The notes beneath the pieces were generated by a model. It saw nothing but the letters and a program-made list of their open reading frames with translations, was not told where the DNA came from and made no database searches. Positions 1-10,352 of a DNA stretch of 64,000 bases are shown here, piece after piece; position 1 is the first letter of the stretch; every line of letters begins with the position of its first letter. Made by a program: the position numbers and the translations under genes. The DNA is from Triatoma infestans (Eukaryota; Arthropoda; Insecta; Hemiptera; Reduviidae): assembly GCA_011037195.1 (NCBI GenBank), contig JAAEAF010000249.1, positions 216,001 to 280,000 of the forward strand. The letters are read 5' to 3'.

Positions 1-355
1 ATATAAACTACGCATACAAAGAGCTACAACTTTTACATAAAACATTTCTCTAGTAACATTCATCATTTAAGGGGACTTTTAGGGAGGGGTGGGGTTATGT
101 TTTTCTCTAAAGTGCTATCATAGTTGATTATACAATTCTATCATAATACAGAAAATTAATTAGAAATAAATAGATGGCCAAAATTCCGAGCTTCAAGGAA
201 ATTAGTAAACCGGAAATGCGCTTTTACTGAACAGTTTTTTCAGTTTTCGACGAATTTCATTAAATTTGGTTCACAGACTATAACATTGTCAATTATAATT
301 TTAAGAACTGGAGTAAGAGAAAAATGTGTCAGTGTGTTGCACAACAGATTTTTTT
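1..355 (+). repeat. Family H repeat, 3' part
   Basis: Right-hand part of the family H element described at 28456-29372, cut by the window edge. It runs through the second ~290 bp unit and the third partial unit and ends with the right inverted repeat (GGAGTAAGAGAAA near 310) followed by a degraded hairpin and a T-run. Confidence 0.8.
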
Positions 356-454
356 TTAAGGTAAGCATAACTTTTACCTTTCACAAAAGTCCCCCTTAAA
401 TGAATTTTCTCGAAAAACACTTGACTAATTAGTCTCTGTATGTATAGTTAGTAT

Positions 455-1828
455 ATGCAAGAAAAATTACCTGAAGAGTGGAAGACAGCTGTCTTGTGTC
501 CCATTTACAAGAAGAGTGATAGGCTTAACTGTGGAAATTACAGGGGAATTGCATTGCTGCCTACAGTGTACAAAGTTCTCTCCATAGCAGTAAGTAATAG
601 GCTGTCAACATGGGCAGAGAGGATATTCGGTGACTATCAGTGCGGTTTCAGGAAAAACCGGTCAACAGTCGACCACATCTTCTCGGTCCGCCAAATGTTG
701 GAAAAGACTTACGAACACAATGTGGACTTGCACCACTTGTTTGTAGATTTTCAGCAAGCCTACGATTCGATCGACAGGAAAGCAATGCTAACAGCTATGA
801 GAAGTTTGGGAATACCTGACAAGTTAGTCAGGTTGATAAAGGTTAGCTTGAATGATACTAACTGTAGGGTTAAGATTCAGAATTCCCTGTCTGAACAGTT
901 TAGAGTAGCCTGCGGCCTCAGGCAGGGTGATCCAGTATCACCCATACTATTTAACCTGGCTTTGGAGTTTGCTATAAAAGCTGTGAGAACCAACCCCGGA
1001 GGGCACATCTATAATAGAATGACCCAGCACCTTGCGTATGCGGATGATGTGCTGCTAACAGGACGTACTGTAGGATCATTAGCTGGTATACTCGAAGAAT
1101 TTGAGAATTCGTCAAAAAAGCTTGGTTTGTTTATGAACGAAAAGAAAACAAAGTACATGAAGACTTCGAGAAACCAAGCAAGAAATCCAGCTAGCCTTCA
1201 ACTGTTGGGACACGTCTTTCCAGGAACAGACCGTTTTAAGTATTTGGGAGCAGTCGTGACACATAAAAATGAAATAGAAGAAGAAATAAAGGCTAGGATT
1301 GCTGCAGGCAACAGGTGCTTATTTGCTCTGTCTAAAGCTCTCCGCTTTAAGGTGTTGTCACGGGATGCCAAAATAACATTATATAAAACGACCATAAAGC
1401 CGGTAGTTACATACGCGTGTGAAACCTGGGTATTAACTAAGTCATCTGAGAATGCGCTAGGGGTTTGGGAACGCAAAGTTCTGAGAAAGTTGTTTGGGGC
1501 CAAGATAGTGGAGGGACAGTGGCGCTCCAGAACCAATGCGGAATTGTACGAGCTGTATAAAAACGAAAACATAGTGGCCAGTGTAAAGCAAGCTCGTTTG
1601 AGATGGCTGGGTCATGTCGAGAGGATGAAAGAGGAGCGCCTTCCGAAAAGACTCCTGTATGGGAATCCAGGAGGTGCAAGAAAGAAGGGTAGACCTCGTA
1701 AGAGATGGCTCGACGATGTACAGGAAGACCTCTCCGCATTGGGTGTAAGAAGATGGAGAAGTGAAGCGGCTGACAGAGCCGAATGGCAGAAAATTGTTAA
1801 TGAGGCCCTGGTCCATTTCGGACTGTAG
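455..1828 (+). CDS. Reverse transcriptase, C-terminal 457 residues of RTE-like LINE ORF
   Basis: This frame encodes the catalytic half of a LINE reverse transcriptase, which copies element RNA into DNA at the target site. Visible motifs are NYRGIALL (residues 28-35), QCGFRKNRST (62-71), FVDFQQAYDSIDR (96-108, catalytic D98), GLRQGDPVSPILFNLALE (154-171), and AYADDVLLTG (194-203, catalytic D197/D198). These are followed by a thumb with FKYLGAVV and a C-terminal basic domain with RWLGHVERM and a GRPRKRW patch, as in RTE-type proteins. The apparent start codon is an accident: its A is the last base of the left target-site duplication and TG is the first two bases of the truncated element. The native protein would continue upstream. 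No stop or frameshift interrupts the remaining catalytic core. Without an endonuclease and 5' region it is probably not expressed or mobile. Confidence 0.9.
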   Translation: MQEKLPEEWKTAVLCPIYKKSDRLNCGNYRGIALLPTVYKVLSIAVSNRLSTWAERIFGDYQCGFRKNRSTVDHIFSVRQMLEKTYEHNVDLHHLFVDFQQAYDSIDRKAMLTAMRSLGIPDKLVRLIKVSLNDTNCRVKIQNSLSEQFRVACGLRQGDPVSPILFNLALEFAIKAVRTNPGGHIYNRMTQHLAYADDVLLTGRTVGSLAGILEEFENSSKKLGLFMNEKKTKYMKTSRNQARNPASLQLLGHVFPGTDRFKYLGAVVTHKNEIEEEIKARIAAGNRCLFALSKALRFKVLSRDAKITLYKTTIKPVVTYACETWVLTKSSENALGVWERKVLRKLFGAKIVEGQWRSRTNAELYELYKNENIVASVKQARLRWLGHVERMKEERLPKRLLYGNPGGARKKGRPRKRWLDDVQEDLSALGVRRWRSEAADRAEWQKIVNEALVHFGL

Positions 1829-1861
1829 TGCCATGGTAATAATAATAATAATAATAATATA
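456..1861 (+). mobile_element. 5'-truncated RTE-like LINE insertion
   Basis: A non-LTR retrotransposon 3' end flanked by a perfect 16 bp target-site duplication ATGTATAGTTAGTATA at 440-455 and 1862-1877. It carries an open reverse transcriptase, a very short 3' UTR and an (AAT)n tail at about 1837-1860. A simple-repeat tail without poly(A) is typical of RTE-group elements. The endonuclease and first reverse-transcriptase motifs are missing, so this is a 5' truncation made during target-primed reverse transcription. The intact frame and perfect duplication suggest a recent insertion. The clade is assigned from motif style, not from a search. Confidence 0.88.
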
Positions 1862-1945
1862 ATGTATAGTTAGTATACCGTGAAATCCGTCACTGCTATT
1901 GTAGAGAATGTATCCAGAAAACTGGGGGGAAATAACAACAATTGT

Positions 1946-3232
1946 TCTGTAAAATCCAGTTAATCGATTTTCTTCAAAGTCAGTATTGAAGCGATGTATT
2001 TAATAGTGTAATAGGATCCAAAGAGAGGATCCATAGCAGAGAAATAGAGACAATGTGACAAGTCCACTCTCTCGGAATAGAGTGGGAGAAACTACATAAA
2101 TTAGATAGATTGATATACAACAGAGTTCACTCGCCAGTCACAACGTGTTATTTATCTTACCCTTTACCACTCTACCATGCACTACCATTTTAGTGTAAAA
2201 TCCATGTAGTGTTTAGCCATATCTAGTTTGTTCATACAAACCAAAACCATTTTCTCTCCTTCATCAAACCCATTATAATAGTATCATAATATTATTTAAG
2301 AAGTTATAATTGTGTACATAAATTCATGTTATAATGTTACACAAATGGGCCTTTAGAGGAAGCATACGGTTACGACCCTAGCAGAAAAGTCCAACAATAC
2401 ATTTTCCATTAAAACAGCTGTATAATATTAGATTTTTAACCGAAATCTTCGTATCAATAGCGCTGGTATTATCTAACCGGTAGTATCAAGTAGTTTCCTT
2501 ATACATAATTTTGTTTAAGGGATTTTGTTTTACATATACACATACGGACATACGCACAAAGACTATTCGCTCAAAATCATTATTTTCCTATTTTAGTGAA
2601 AACTCAATTTTGGAATTTTGTCAAGCCCGGATTATTTCCTCCCCCACAATAGTAAAGGAAAATTAAATTGAGATAAATATAGTTGTAATTTGAGATTGTG
2701 AAAGAAACAAAAAAAATAAATAAATAAAAGAAAAGAAAATACCAATCTATATGGATTGTATAATATTATATTTTTGATTTTCCCAGATAAACCTTTTTAG
2801 AGCTTTATAAGAAATAGTCTTCTTTTCCTTTTTTTTCTAATAGTAAGGATATTGTACCGCTAGAAGTAGGATTATAGCAGGATACTTACTGCTACCAGTT
2901 CTGATTCCCGGCTAAACCATAGGCTAGGTAGATAGAATCCACATGCAAGAACCAGCTTTGCTTCGCTTATAAATCCTCTTAAAGGAAGACAAGAAAAAGA
3001 GATGTGATAAAGTATCAATACGGGAAATCTTTTCTTCTTTTTTAGACTTTTATTTCTACAATTTTTTTTTCTTTATTTCCCAGAGCTCTTTTTCTTTTTT
3101 TTTTTGGATTCCAGAAAAATCAGATACTAGAAGAGCCATTGTTATTATAGTTTCATTTATCCTTCTTACCGATATAACAGGCAGTAAAATTATTGCGATG
3201 TTATTAATTTTTGAAAACTGAGAAAAAATGGT
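1946..3232. other. AT-rich sequence without a gene
   Basis: No coding frame of substance. A weak minus-strand family H remnant can be followed at about 2520-2650 (a run of CATACGGACATACGCAC-like bases, then AAAACTCAATTT). The rest, including short A/T homopolymers near 2710-2760 and 3040-3110, I cannot assign. Confidence 0.5.
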
Positions 3233-3233
3233 C

Positions 3234-3276
<43 letters not shown>
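3233..3276. repeat. (TC)n-(TA)n compound microsatellite
   Basis: About 24 bases of alternating TC followed directly by about 20 bases of alternating TA. Confidence 0.95.
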
Positions 3277-3299
3277 CGTATTTCTCTCCATCTTTATGT

Positions 3300-3570
3300 T
3301 CTTTATTTTTGTGAAAAATCAGTGGAAGCTCAAGCGTAATATTTGGTTTAGATTACTACCCTGGGATATGGGCACGAAAGTTTCGATCAAAATCAGTCGA
3401 CCGGAAGTGTGGCTTTATTCATTCTTTTTTTTTTCATACTAACTAAATATTTTTTCAAACATTCCTTTCTCTCACTTCTAATAATTGCGATCGGGCCAGA
3501 TTTTTAAAAATTGAGTGTTCACCGGAAAAACATGTTTTGAGTGTCCCCCTGAATACGAAAAAAAAAAAAT
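3300..3570 (+). repeat. Family H fragments, diverged
   Basis: Plus-strand remnants: GTTTCGATCAAAATCAGTCG plus ACCGGAAGTGTGGCTTTA matches the internal unit boundary. Then a separate left-end piece (CTCTCACTTCTAATAATTGCGATCG, TTCACCGG, GAGTGTCCCCCTGA) begins near 3470. Two adjacent pieces out of order imply rearrangement or neighbouring insertions. Confidence 0.5.
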
Positions 3571-3888
3571 GATGATGATAGTGCTACAAAGCGAAGAAAC
3601 GATTTATAAAGTTCAATCTTTAAATTTAATGCCACAGATTACACCTAGACAACTTTAAATTGAAGAGCGTGTTTCCTATTATTAAAAATTTAAATAAAAC
3701 CATCTGAAATGTTTCCCCTCATTCTTTGGCTACATCTCAAATGACATCTCAAATATATCTAAATAATAATACAACGTTAGTCCATTATTTATTTATATTG
3801 GTTTAAAATTAGGTTACTGGCTGGATAGCCTTGTTTTAACCATTCCCTCCGCTAATCTGTGAAATGTTTTTGGTGATGTTGAGTTGTT

Positions 3889-4411
3889 TGTAGTAGCACG
3901 AGCGGTTTTGTAAAAAGGGCTTGTATGTATGTTTGAGATAAAGGTAGAAGTATTAAGAAATAATCAAGAGAGCACCACTGTTTTTAAAATAAATATATTA
4001 TTCTCTAAGCAAATTTAAGTACATTACAATATCACAACTGCATCTTAATAAAATGATGTTTATCTAGAATAAAGGCAAATCTCGCATGAGTTTAAGAGAG
4101 CGATTCCTGAAGCAAGTGTTCTGGCTTTGAAAGCAGAATGCAGACTATCTTGTTTGAAAGCAGAAGGCAGACTGTCCTGAAGGAATGCTCTCTCTAGCGG
4201 GGGATTTTCTTTTACAAAAGAGTTGGCCTAACGGGTTTTTGTGCCTTTGTTTTCCTAATAGCACTGACCCCAAATTACAGTACCTACCTGACTCTTTTCA
4301 CTGCACTAAGATACATTTAAAATATTAACAAAATTAGATTTTTGATAATATAAAATAATCTAAACTATTTTTCAAAATTATTATTTTCTTTTATTTCTTT
4401 CTTCCACTACA
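3889..4411 (+). repeat. Family L repeat, possible solo LTR
   Basis: A 523 bp block recurring at 58752-59302 and, truncated, at 23971-24300. It starts TGTAGTAG and ends CCACTACA, so it has TG...CA ends forming a short inverted repeat as in LTRs. Shared landmarks are GAGCGGTTTTGTAAA, AATAATCAAGAGAGCA, AGCGATTCCTGAA and TTTCTTTCTTCCACTACA. No flanking duplication or internal retroviral-type domain is visible, so the LTR reading is tentative; a non-coding DNA element is the alternative. Confidence 0.45.
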
Positions 4412-6095
4412 TCTGAAATCTAGTGTAGTGGGATTTTTGCGGGATAAGAGACTTCACACACTCACAATTCACAAAATAAAGCAAAGATACTATCAGGATG
4501 TTACAGTTAAACTACGAAAGAATAGCGAAAGGCTAATAGAGCAGAGCGGAATGTAACCTTCTTGAAACGTTCAAGATAGTATCTTTTTCAACAGAAAACT
4601 CTCTCTCTTTTAAGTGGTCAAGTCTACCCGTTCTTTGTTTCTGCTTGCTTGGGTTAATTAGGGGGCTCTTGACTTTCTTAGGGAGTAATGTTGAGGTAGC
4701 TGTGGTAGGAGATATTGCTACGCCTTCTATGATATGTTAGGTAAAGAATAGATGTACAGATGTGTGTATGTCTGCAAGTCCAACATATAGATGGACGCTT
4801 GTATATCTGTGAGTACATCACACTAGGCTTAAATTTGAAATCTAGACAGATTCAGTATTAACTTCACAAGATTTATTCATATAAGCCAATAGCTATAATC
4901 TCAACAGCAATATAAATACACCTTGCGAGGACCAATCAAATAATGTTTTTTTTTTTTTTTGAAGAAAATTTTTCAATCCCTATTCGAAATGATTGTTTTT
5001 CTGTTAATTTTCTTGAATATAATTGCTGTTTTATTATTTGGTCATGGGGTAGTTTTAAAATGAAAACTCATTTCCATCTTAGATGAAATTCTCATCTAAA
5101 AACTCACCTTAATTCTTACAACAATAGTTTCCTAGGATTTGGCCCCTTATGTTTACTGATTACTCGAAAATATTCCTTCTCTCATCACTATTTTAGTCAT
5201 TGTGTCCTATTTTTCTTAATAGTTACTTCTACCTAAGTCAGAAAACAGAAAACTCTTCATTTCATCCTATGGTGGCTTGGGAGTTCCTTAGGGAAATATA
5301 CTCGGTCTCATTCTATTTATTATATTTTAGTCAGACAGTAAAAATCAGACATAGCTATCATTTCTCTCTTCAATTGAAATCCAATCTAATTAACTCGCAT
5401 TTTTTACATCAAAATTTGAAAAAAAAGAAGGAAAAAAATTGAAAATGTAATATTTAAGATCAAAATAAATTTATTTATTTCAAGAAAAAAAAATAATAAT
5501 AAGAGAAGTAAGAAAATAAATAATGTTTTGTTCAACGAAAAATAAAGTTTGTTAGGAAGATTGATTTCTGATTAAATATGACAGGAATGGAGAGCCTTGA
5601 AGTAATAACAACTTTTCTTTAAGAAAATTTTCATCACTGATCAAAAGAGTTTTGCACCAAGAAAATTGTTCAAGTTTAATTTTCCATACACAGTTCTTTG
5701 CTTCTCTTCTACTAATACAGTTTTCACTTCCATAGACGTTAATATTAATAAATAAATTATCAGACAATATATATAATAAATTATTTTAACACTATTATTA
5801 TTATTATTATTATTATTAATAAAATTTGATTTTTAATACTAATAATTAATTTTTTTTTATTGAGTATTAATATTGATGAATTTCCTTCAAAGTTTGCATT
5901 TTAAGTAGTATCAATATTAGATTTATAGCTAGAAGAACCTAAACCAAAGATGACACTATTGATCTTCTATCTCCTCTAAGAAGCCGCCGAAAAATATAGT
6001 TATTCGCAAAAAGCGTTCAAACAAAAACTGGTAGCTCTACATAAAACGGTAGCCTACATACGAGTATACTTATTGATATCCATATCGAGAAAATC
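4412..6095. other. AT-rich sequence without a gene
   Basis: Short frames here (for example 5200-5442 and 5552-5767) have the composition of random AT-rich DNA and no recognisable domain. An (ATT)n microsatellite lies at about 5793-5818. Nothing else can be supported. Confidence 0.5.
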
Positions 6096-6309
6096 TCAGA
6101 AAAAAAAAAAAATCCGTTCAGTAAAGTGACTTCCGGTCAGCCGATTTTCTTCAACACGAAATTTTGGTCTCATATTTAATTTTAATTAATATAATATAAA
6201 TGATAAATATCATTTTAGAGGATAGAATAACCTCACCCCAACTACCGAAACCCCCATAAAATAATTTATCCTGGAGAAATATTTCATATAAAAATTATAT
6301 TGTGCAATT

Positions 6310-7162
6310 GGGGGTAGGCCTAAAGTCAAGATAAAGGCCCCAGCCTAAGGAAGTACGCCACAGTCTTTCAGGCTGAAGTTGTGGCGCTGCAGCTCTGCGC
6401 TAAGGAGATAGGGTTCACAGGGTAGGAGAGTGGCCATATACTCCGACAGTCAGGCAGCCCTGAAGGCACTTTTTTCACACCAAATAGTCTCAAGACTGGT
6501 GTGGAATAGCCTAACTGCCCCTAACTGAGGTGGGTGCTCAGTACAAGCTGACACTCGCCTGGGTGCTGAGACATGCTGGGTTCCTGGGTAATGAAAGGGC
6601 GGATGCCCTGGCGAGGGAGGGTTCGAATGATACTTTTATAGGCTCCCGAACCCTTCTCCGTGTTGTCCAGGAACCTAAGTATAACTTCTATCAAGGGTTG
6701 GATAGAAGTACAGCGTCTGCATTGGTGGGAGAGTACCAAGACAGTGGCAGGCAAAAATCTTTATTAAGAGATATTTGCCTAAATTTACCAGGGATCTACT
6801 GAATCAGAGCCGAAGGGATATAAGGCTAATAGTGGGTCTACTAACAGAGCATTGTAGGCTGAACATGCATCACTTGTTATTTGCGGATAACGCGTTATAC
6901 CGATTCTGCAAGACTGAGGAGGAAACCCCGGCACACATCCTTTGTGAGTGTGCCGGCCAGGCGAGGAAAAAGTTTCTTCAACTGGGGACAAGCAATCCAG
7001 AAGCCATGAGCTTCATGACGGAGCCGCTCTCAGCTTTGCTAGGCCTGATTGAGAGGGCGAAGCTGAGGGATGTGCTCTAATTTTAGTGGATCCACAATAG
7101 ACCTCTTATCGTAGGTCGCAGTAGAGTGAGGCTCGCCGTTCCCGTTAGAATCTAATCTAATC
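6310..7162 (+). mobile_element. RNase H-bearing LINE, 3' end
   Basis: A 5'-truncated non-LTR retrotransposon with a 14 bp target-site duplication, TATATTGTGCAATT at 6296-6309 and TATATTGTGTAATT at 7163-7176 (one mismatch). It ends in a short (TCTAA)n tail at 7147-7162, a simple-repeat tail consistent with a LINE rather than a processed gene. The coding content is the RNase H and C-terminal zinc region typical of I/Loa-group LINEs. Confidence 0.82.
6340..7080 (+). pseudogene. LINE ORF2 C-terminus: RNase H plus zinc-knuckle tail
   Basis: Translating across frames gives an RNase H domain: the FQAEVVALQL glutamate strand near 6370, the YSDSQAALKAL strand near 6438-6470, and the LAWVLRHAGFLGNERADA block at 6555-6613. 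In active relatives the last block usually reads W-x-P-G-H, so LRH here is substituted. At 6775-7080 a separate frame encodes a C-terminal domain with CKTEEETPAHILCEC, a cysteine-histidine motif found after RNase H in this LINE group. RNase H would degrade the RNA strand of the RNA:DNA hybrid during insertion. In-frame stops near 6485-6530 and a frame change near 6790 make it non-functional. Confidence 0.8.
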
Positions 7163-7541
7163 TATATTGTGTAATTAGAGTAACAGTTTAAAAAAAAATC
7201 GTTTGAGCCTTTTTCGAGAAAATACCAAAAAAGTAAAAATAATCAAATCTATAAAGTGGTACTTCCGGTTTTTAGAATTTTTGACCAAAAACTTTATTAT
7301 CAGATCCTCTGATTAAGAGGACATAAACGAAATATTAAGTTTGAACTTTCTCCGACTTTCCGTTGTTGAGTTATGCTGACCATACATACACACACCACAC
7401 ACACACACATACAGATTCATTTCCAAAAAACCCACTTTTTCAGACTCAGTATATCTCAAACATGTATTTCCAGTGAAAATTGGATACCGAAAATTAGGCA
7501 CAATCGGAATACTTTCTCTCTTAATTTCTGTAAGAGAAAGT

Positions 7542-7971
7542 AAAAACAAAACGAGAAAAAGATAACTAATATCTAAAATCTGACTAAATATTTATAAGTA
7601 AACGAAGTATTTCATTAATTACCATAATTAATAAACTGATTACATTTGTATTATATAAAAAAATTAATTAAAATTTTCTGCGGTTAGCTCAATAATAGTG
7701 GAAATGTATGGTATAGATGTTACTTACGATGAATGTTAACCAGAGCAGATGTAATTCCAGAAAGTGCTGCTTTCTCTCGGATATACCTACTCATTCATTT
7801 CACTGGAGTGCTTTTTCTCACTTTCTCTGGATATTTATTTACTGCTATAAGAATTTATTTTAATAAACAGATGACTGCCAGAATGTATTTGAAAAATCTA
7901 TGCTACATTAATTTCTCTAATAAAATTATGATATTTTTTTTCTTTTCTACTTGAGTAACAATAATTATTTA
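7542..7971. other. AT-rich spacer without a gene
   Basis: Sequence between two family H copies. The 73-codon frame at 7733-7954 shows no recognisable domain. Confidence 0.4.
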
Positions 7972-8663
7972 TTTTCTCTTACTGTCAGTAAGAGGAAGAA
8001 TTGCGATGTTGTTAATTTTTCGAAATTGAGTTTTTGCTGGAAAGACATGGTTTGAAGTCCCCTGAGTTCGAAAAAGTGGTTTTACAGAAAACGTTCTGGT
8101 CTCTGTGTGTAGTTCAGTAGAAAGCTGAAACTCTGGATATTTTGTCTACAGGTGATATGGCATTAACAGGAGAAGTGACAATAAAGTTTAGGTCAAAATC
8201 AGTCAACCGAAAGTACCATTTTACTGTAAAGACATTTCATTTGTTTGTGATTTATTATCAAATATGGCTCCACTGATTTTCTTTAAATTTGGTGCAGCGA
8301 CTAATAGAGCTACAACTTTAATTTGAAACATTTATCTGGAGGGAAAATTTTTTAAAGGGTTGTTCGGAGAAGGTTGACGTTAGGCTTTCGTTTAAAGTGC
8401 CTTTTCATTATATTATACGTTTCTATAGGCTATTAATATTAATAAGCATCGTTTAATGTGTTACCAAAATTCAGAGTTCGAAGAAAAATCGGTTTAATAG
8501 TCGGTTTATTTTCTACTTTTGTACTAGATATCTTTCGGATGCATATATACGTAATACATTTTCGGTTATATGTGTAATTTATTAACTAGTTAATAACCGT
8601 ATAATTAAATCAATCAATAACAACTATGTAAATTGCAGTAAGAGAAAGTAGCGTGAATGTTTC
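7972..8663 (+). repeat. Family H copy, diverged
   Basis: Left end TTTTCTCTTACTGTCAGTAAGAGG at 7972, with the inverted repeat folded on itself, and right end GCAGTAAGAGAAAGT near 8636-8649 followed by GCGTGAATGTTT. Internal sequence is markedly diverged and the TG tract is reduced, so this looks like an old copy or a subfamily. Confidence 0.7.
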
Positions 8664-8790
8664 CCCATCATATTCTTATTATTCATTTTATTTGAATTGA
8701 ATTTTCTATTAGGATTTGTGATACATAGTTATATACATATGTGTCATAGTTATTTATTAATACACTAAAACAATAAAAAATTGAAAAAAC

Positions 8791-9297
8791 ATGTGGTGTG
8801 ATACACTCACACAACTTTCTCTTACTCCAGTTTTCAAAATTATGATTGACAAATTTTATAGTTAGTATATCGTCGGTGTTTTTAAGGGAGAAAATCTCAA
8901 AATTTGAAAAATACTTTCAAGTAAAAACGCATTTCCTGTCATCTGATATTTTTTTTTTTAACTCGGAAATTTCAACAACATATTTAATTCTAATTATTAT
9001 TATCTAGATGATAGAATTGTTTAATAAACTGAAATAGCAGTTTAGAGAAAACCGTAACTCCACCCCTCCATAATGATACCTAAATCAGGTTTGAACTTTC
9101 TAGTTTGGTTTTTCGTTTTTGAGCTATGGTATTCAAATACGTACATACATACATACACACACACACACACAGAACATTTTCTAAAAACCCCTTTTTTGAA
9201 CTCAGGGGACATCAAAACGGATATTTACGGTAAAAAGTTGATATCGAAAATTTGACACGATTAAAATACTTCCTCTCTTACTAGGAGTAATTAAAAA
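8791..9297 (-). repeat. Family H copy, internally deleted
   Basis: Begins with the right-end hairpin GTGTGATACACTCACAC (about 8797-8813) and inverted repeat, and ends with CTCTTACTAGGAG at 9275-9288. The CA-repeat is at 9157-9172. At ~500 bp it lacks roughly half of the internal units; deletion between the tandem ~290 bp units would explain this. Confidence 0.75.
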
Positions 9298-9508
9298 AAA
9301 AAAAAATCGAATGCGTCGTTTAATTTACTAGTGAACATAGAAAACGATATGAAAGAATCAAGAAAATCGTATAAATTTAAAGAATTTAAAATAATTCTCA
9401 CATCCAAAAAGAGAAATGGCCGGCAGAAAATTGCATACATCAATTTCTACATCAACTGGTCTTCATCAATTCTGGAGTAATATTGGCTTTTTGAATTATC
9501 ATACGCTG

Positions 9509-9632
9509 TCCATTACCGGACAGTGAGTTGTAGAGGTTCCCAAGAAGAGAGAATCTAAGGCCAGCACTGCTGGATTCAATCCGGGACCCTCCATCTTAAC
9601 TAGTCCAGCAGTGCTGCCACTGAGCACTTCCC
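9509..9632 (-). mobile_element. SINE-1 fragment
   Basis: Minus-strand tRNA-head portion of the SINE described at 20069-20314, matching through the CAGTGAGTTGTAGAGG block, the AATCTAAGGCCAGCACTG block and the box A complement. The A-rich tail half is missing. Confidence 0.65.
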
Positions 9633-10054
9633 TACCGAACCACTTTCCTTTCGAACGATGTACTAATTAATTCTTAATAGGTCTATAAGTTTTGTTTCCT
9701 ATCTTTATTATTTACTTATTTAATGGAATCTATTCTTATTTCATTTTCCTATATCACTTTTATTCGCAGCTTCCCAGCCGAAATCTCGAATACGGCTCTA
9801 ACAATTTTCTGCTGTTAATTTTCAGAGATCGACTCCGTGATTTTTGCTTAACTTACCTAGTTCTACTGAAGTAAGAATTGTGATTTTTGGCAAGTTGATA
9901 GTATAAAGCAATTTGTGTTGTCTGTAAAAATTTGATGAAATTCTGACGAGTGGCTTTCAGGTTATTAATGGAAGATTATTTCATTAAAGTTCATTAACTT
10001 CTGTGGAGTTGAACAATCCTCACGAGGTGGGGGAAGTTAGAATTTAATATTACA

Positions 10055-10056
<2 letters not shown>

Positions 10057-10089
<33 letters not shown>
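10057..10089. repeat. (TG)n microsatellite
   Basis: About 16 uninterrupted TG dinucleotides. The flanks do not match family H well enough to say it belongs to a copy. Confidence 0.95.
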
Positions 10090-10092
<3 letters not shown>

Positions 10093-10119
10093 AGTTGTCA
10101 CAAACATTTGTACTTGACT

Positions 10120-10192
10120 CGTAAATATTTGCAGTGCGTAAGTACATATAATGCTACGTAAATATTTGCAGTGCGTAAGTACATATAATGCT
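10120..10192. repeat. 36 bp direct repeat, two copies
   Basis: An identical 36-base unit beginning CGTAAATATTTGCAGTGCGT occurs at 10120-10155 and 10157-10192. It ends 160 bases before the ORF1 start of the LINE at 10353, so it may be part of that element's 5' UTR. Confidence 0.9.
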
Positions 10193-10352
10193 TTTTAAAT
10201 ACAACTGCTCTTCTTGTCAACTGCTTTTTATTTAAACATAAAAATTCGAATACATTCAATTTTTTTTTTTTCTAATTAGAACTTTAATATGATTCGATAT
10301 AACTTTAAAAAAAAATTAATAGAACACTTATTTATTTAAATAAATACAGTTT

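Larger units (their letters stand above)
361..1945 (-). repeat. Family H fragment split by a LINE insertion
   Basis: Bases 361-455 and 1862-1945 read as one minus-strand family H fragment once the LINE at 456-1861 and one TSD copy are removed. The joined site resembles the family sequence between the AAATGAATTTTC block and the TATAGTTAGTATA block, so the LINE landed in a pre-existing family H copy. Confidence 0.65.
6100..7541 (-). repeat. Family H copy split by a LINE
   Basis: A minus-strand copy. Its 5' end is on the right: TAAGAGAAAGT ends at 7541, with the CA-repeat near 7383-7410 at the usual position. The internal unit is broken by the LINE at 6310-7162, whose TSD lies inside family H sequence. 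The right-end hairpin is not recognisable near 6100, so the copy is incomplete. Confidence 0.75.

Noticed and set aside
1198..1834. Three minus-strand frames of 100-125 residues
   Set aside because: They lie antisense to the intact reverse transcriptase and show no domain of their own.
3233..3276. Regulatory GAGA-type element
   Set aside because: A simple compound microsatellite with no nearby gene.
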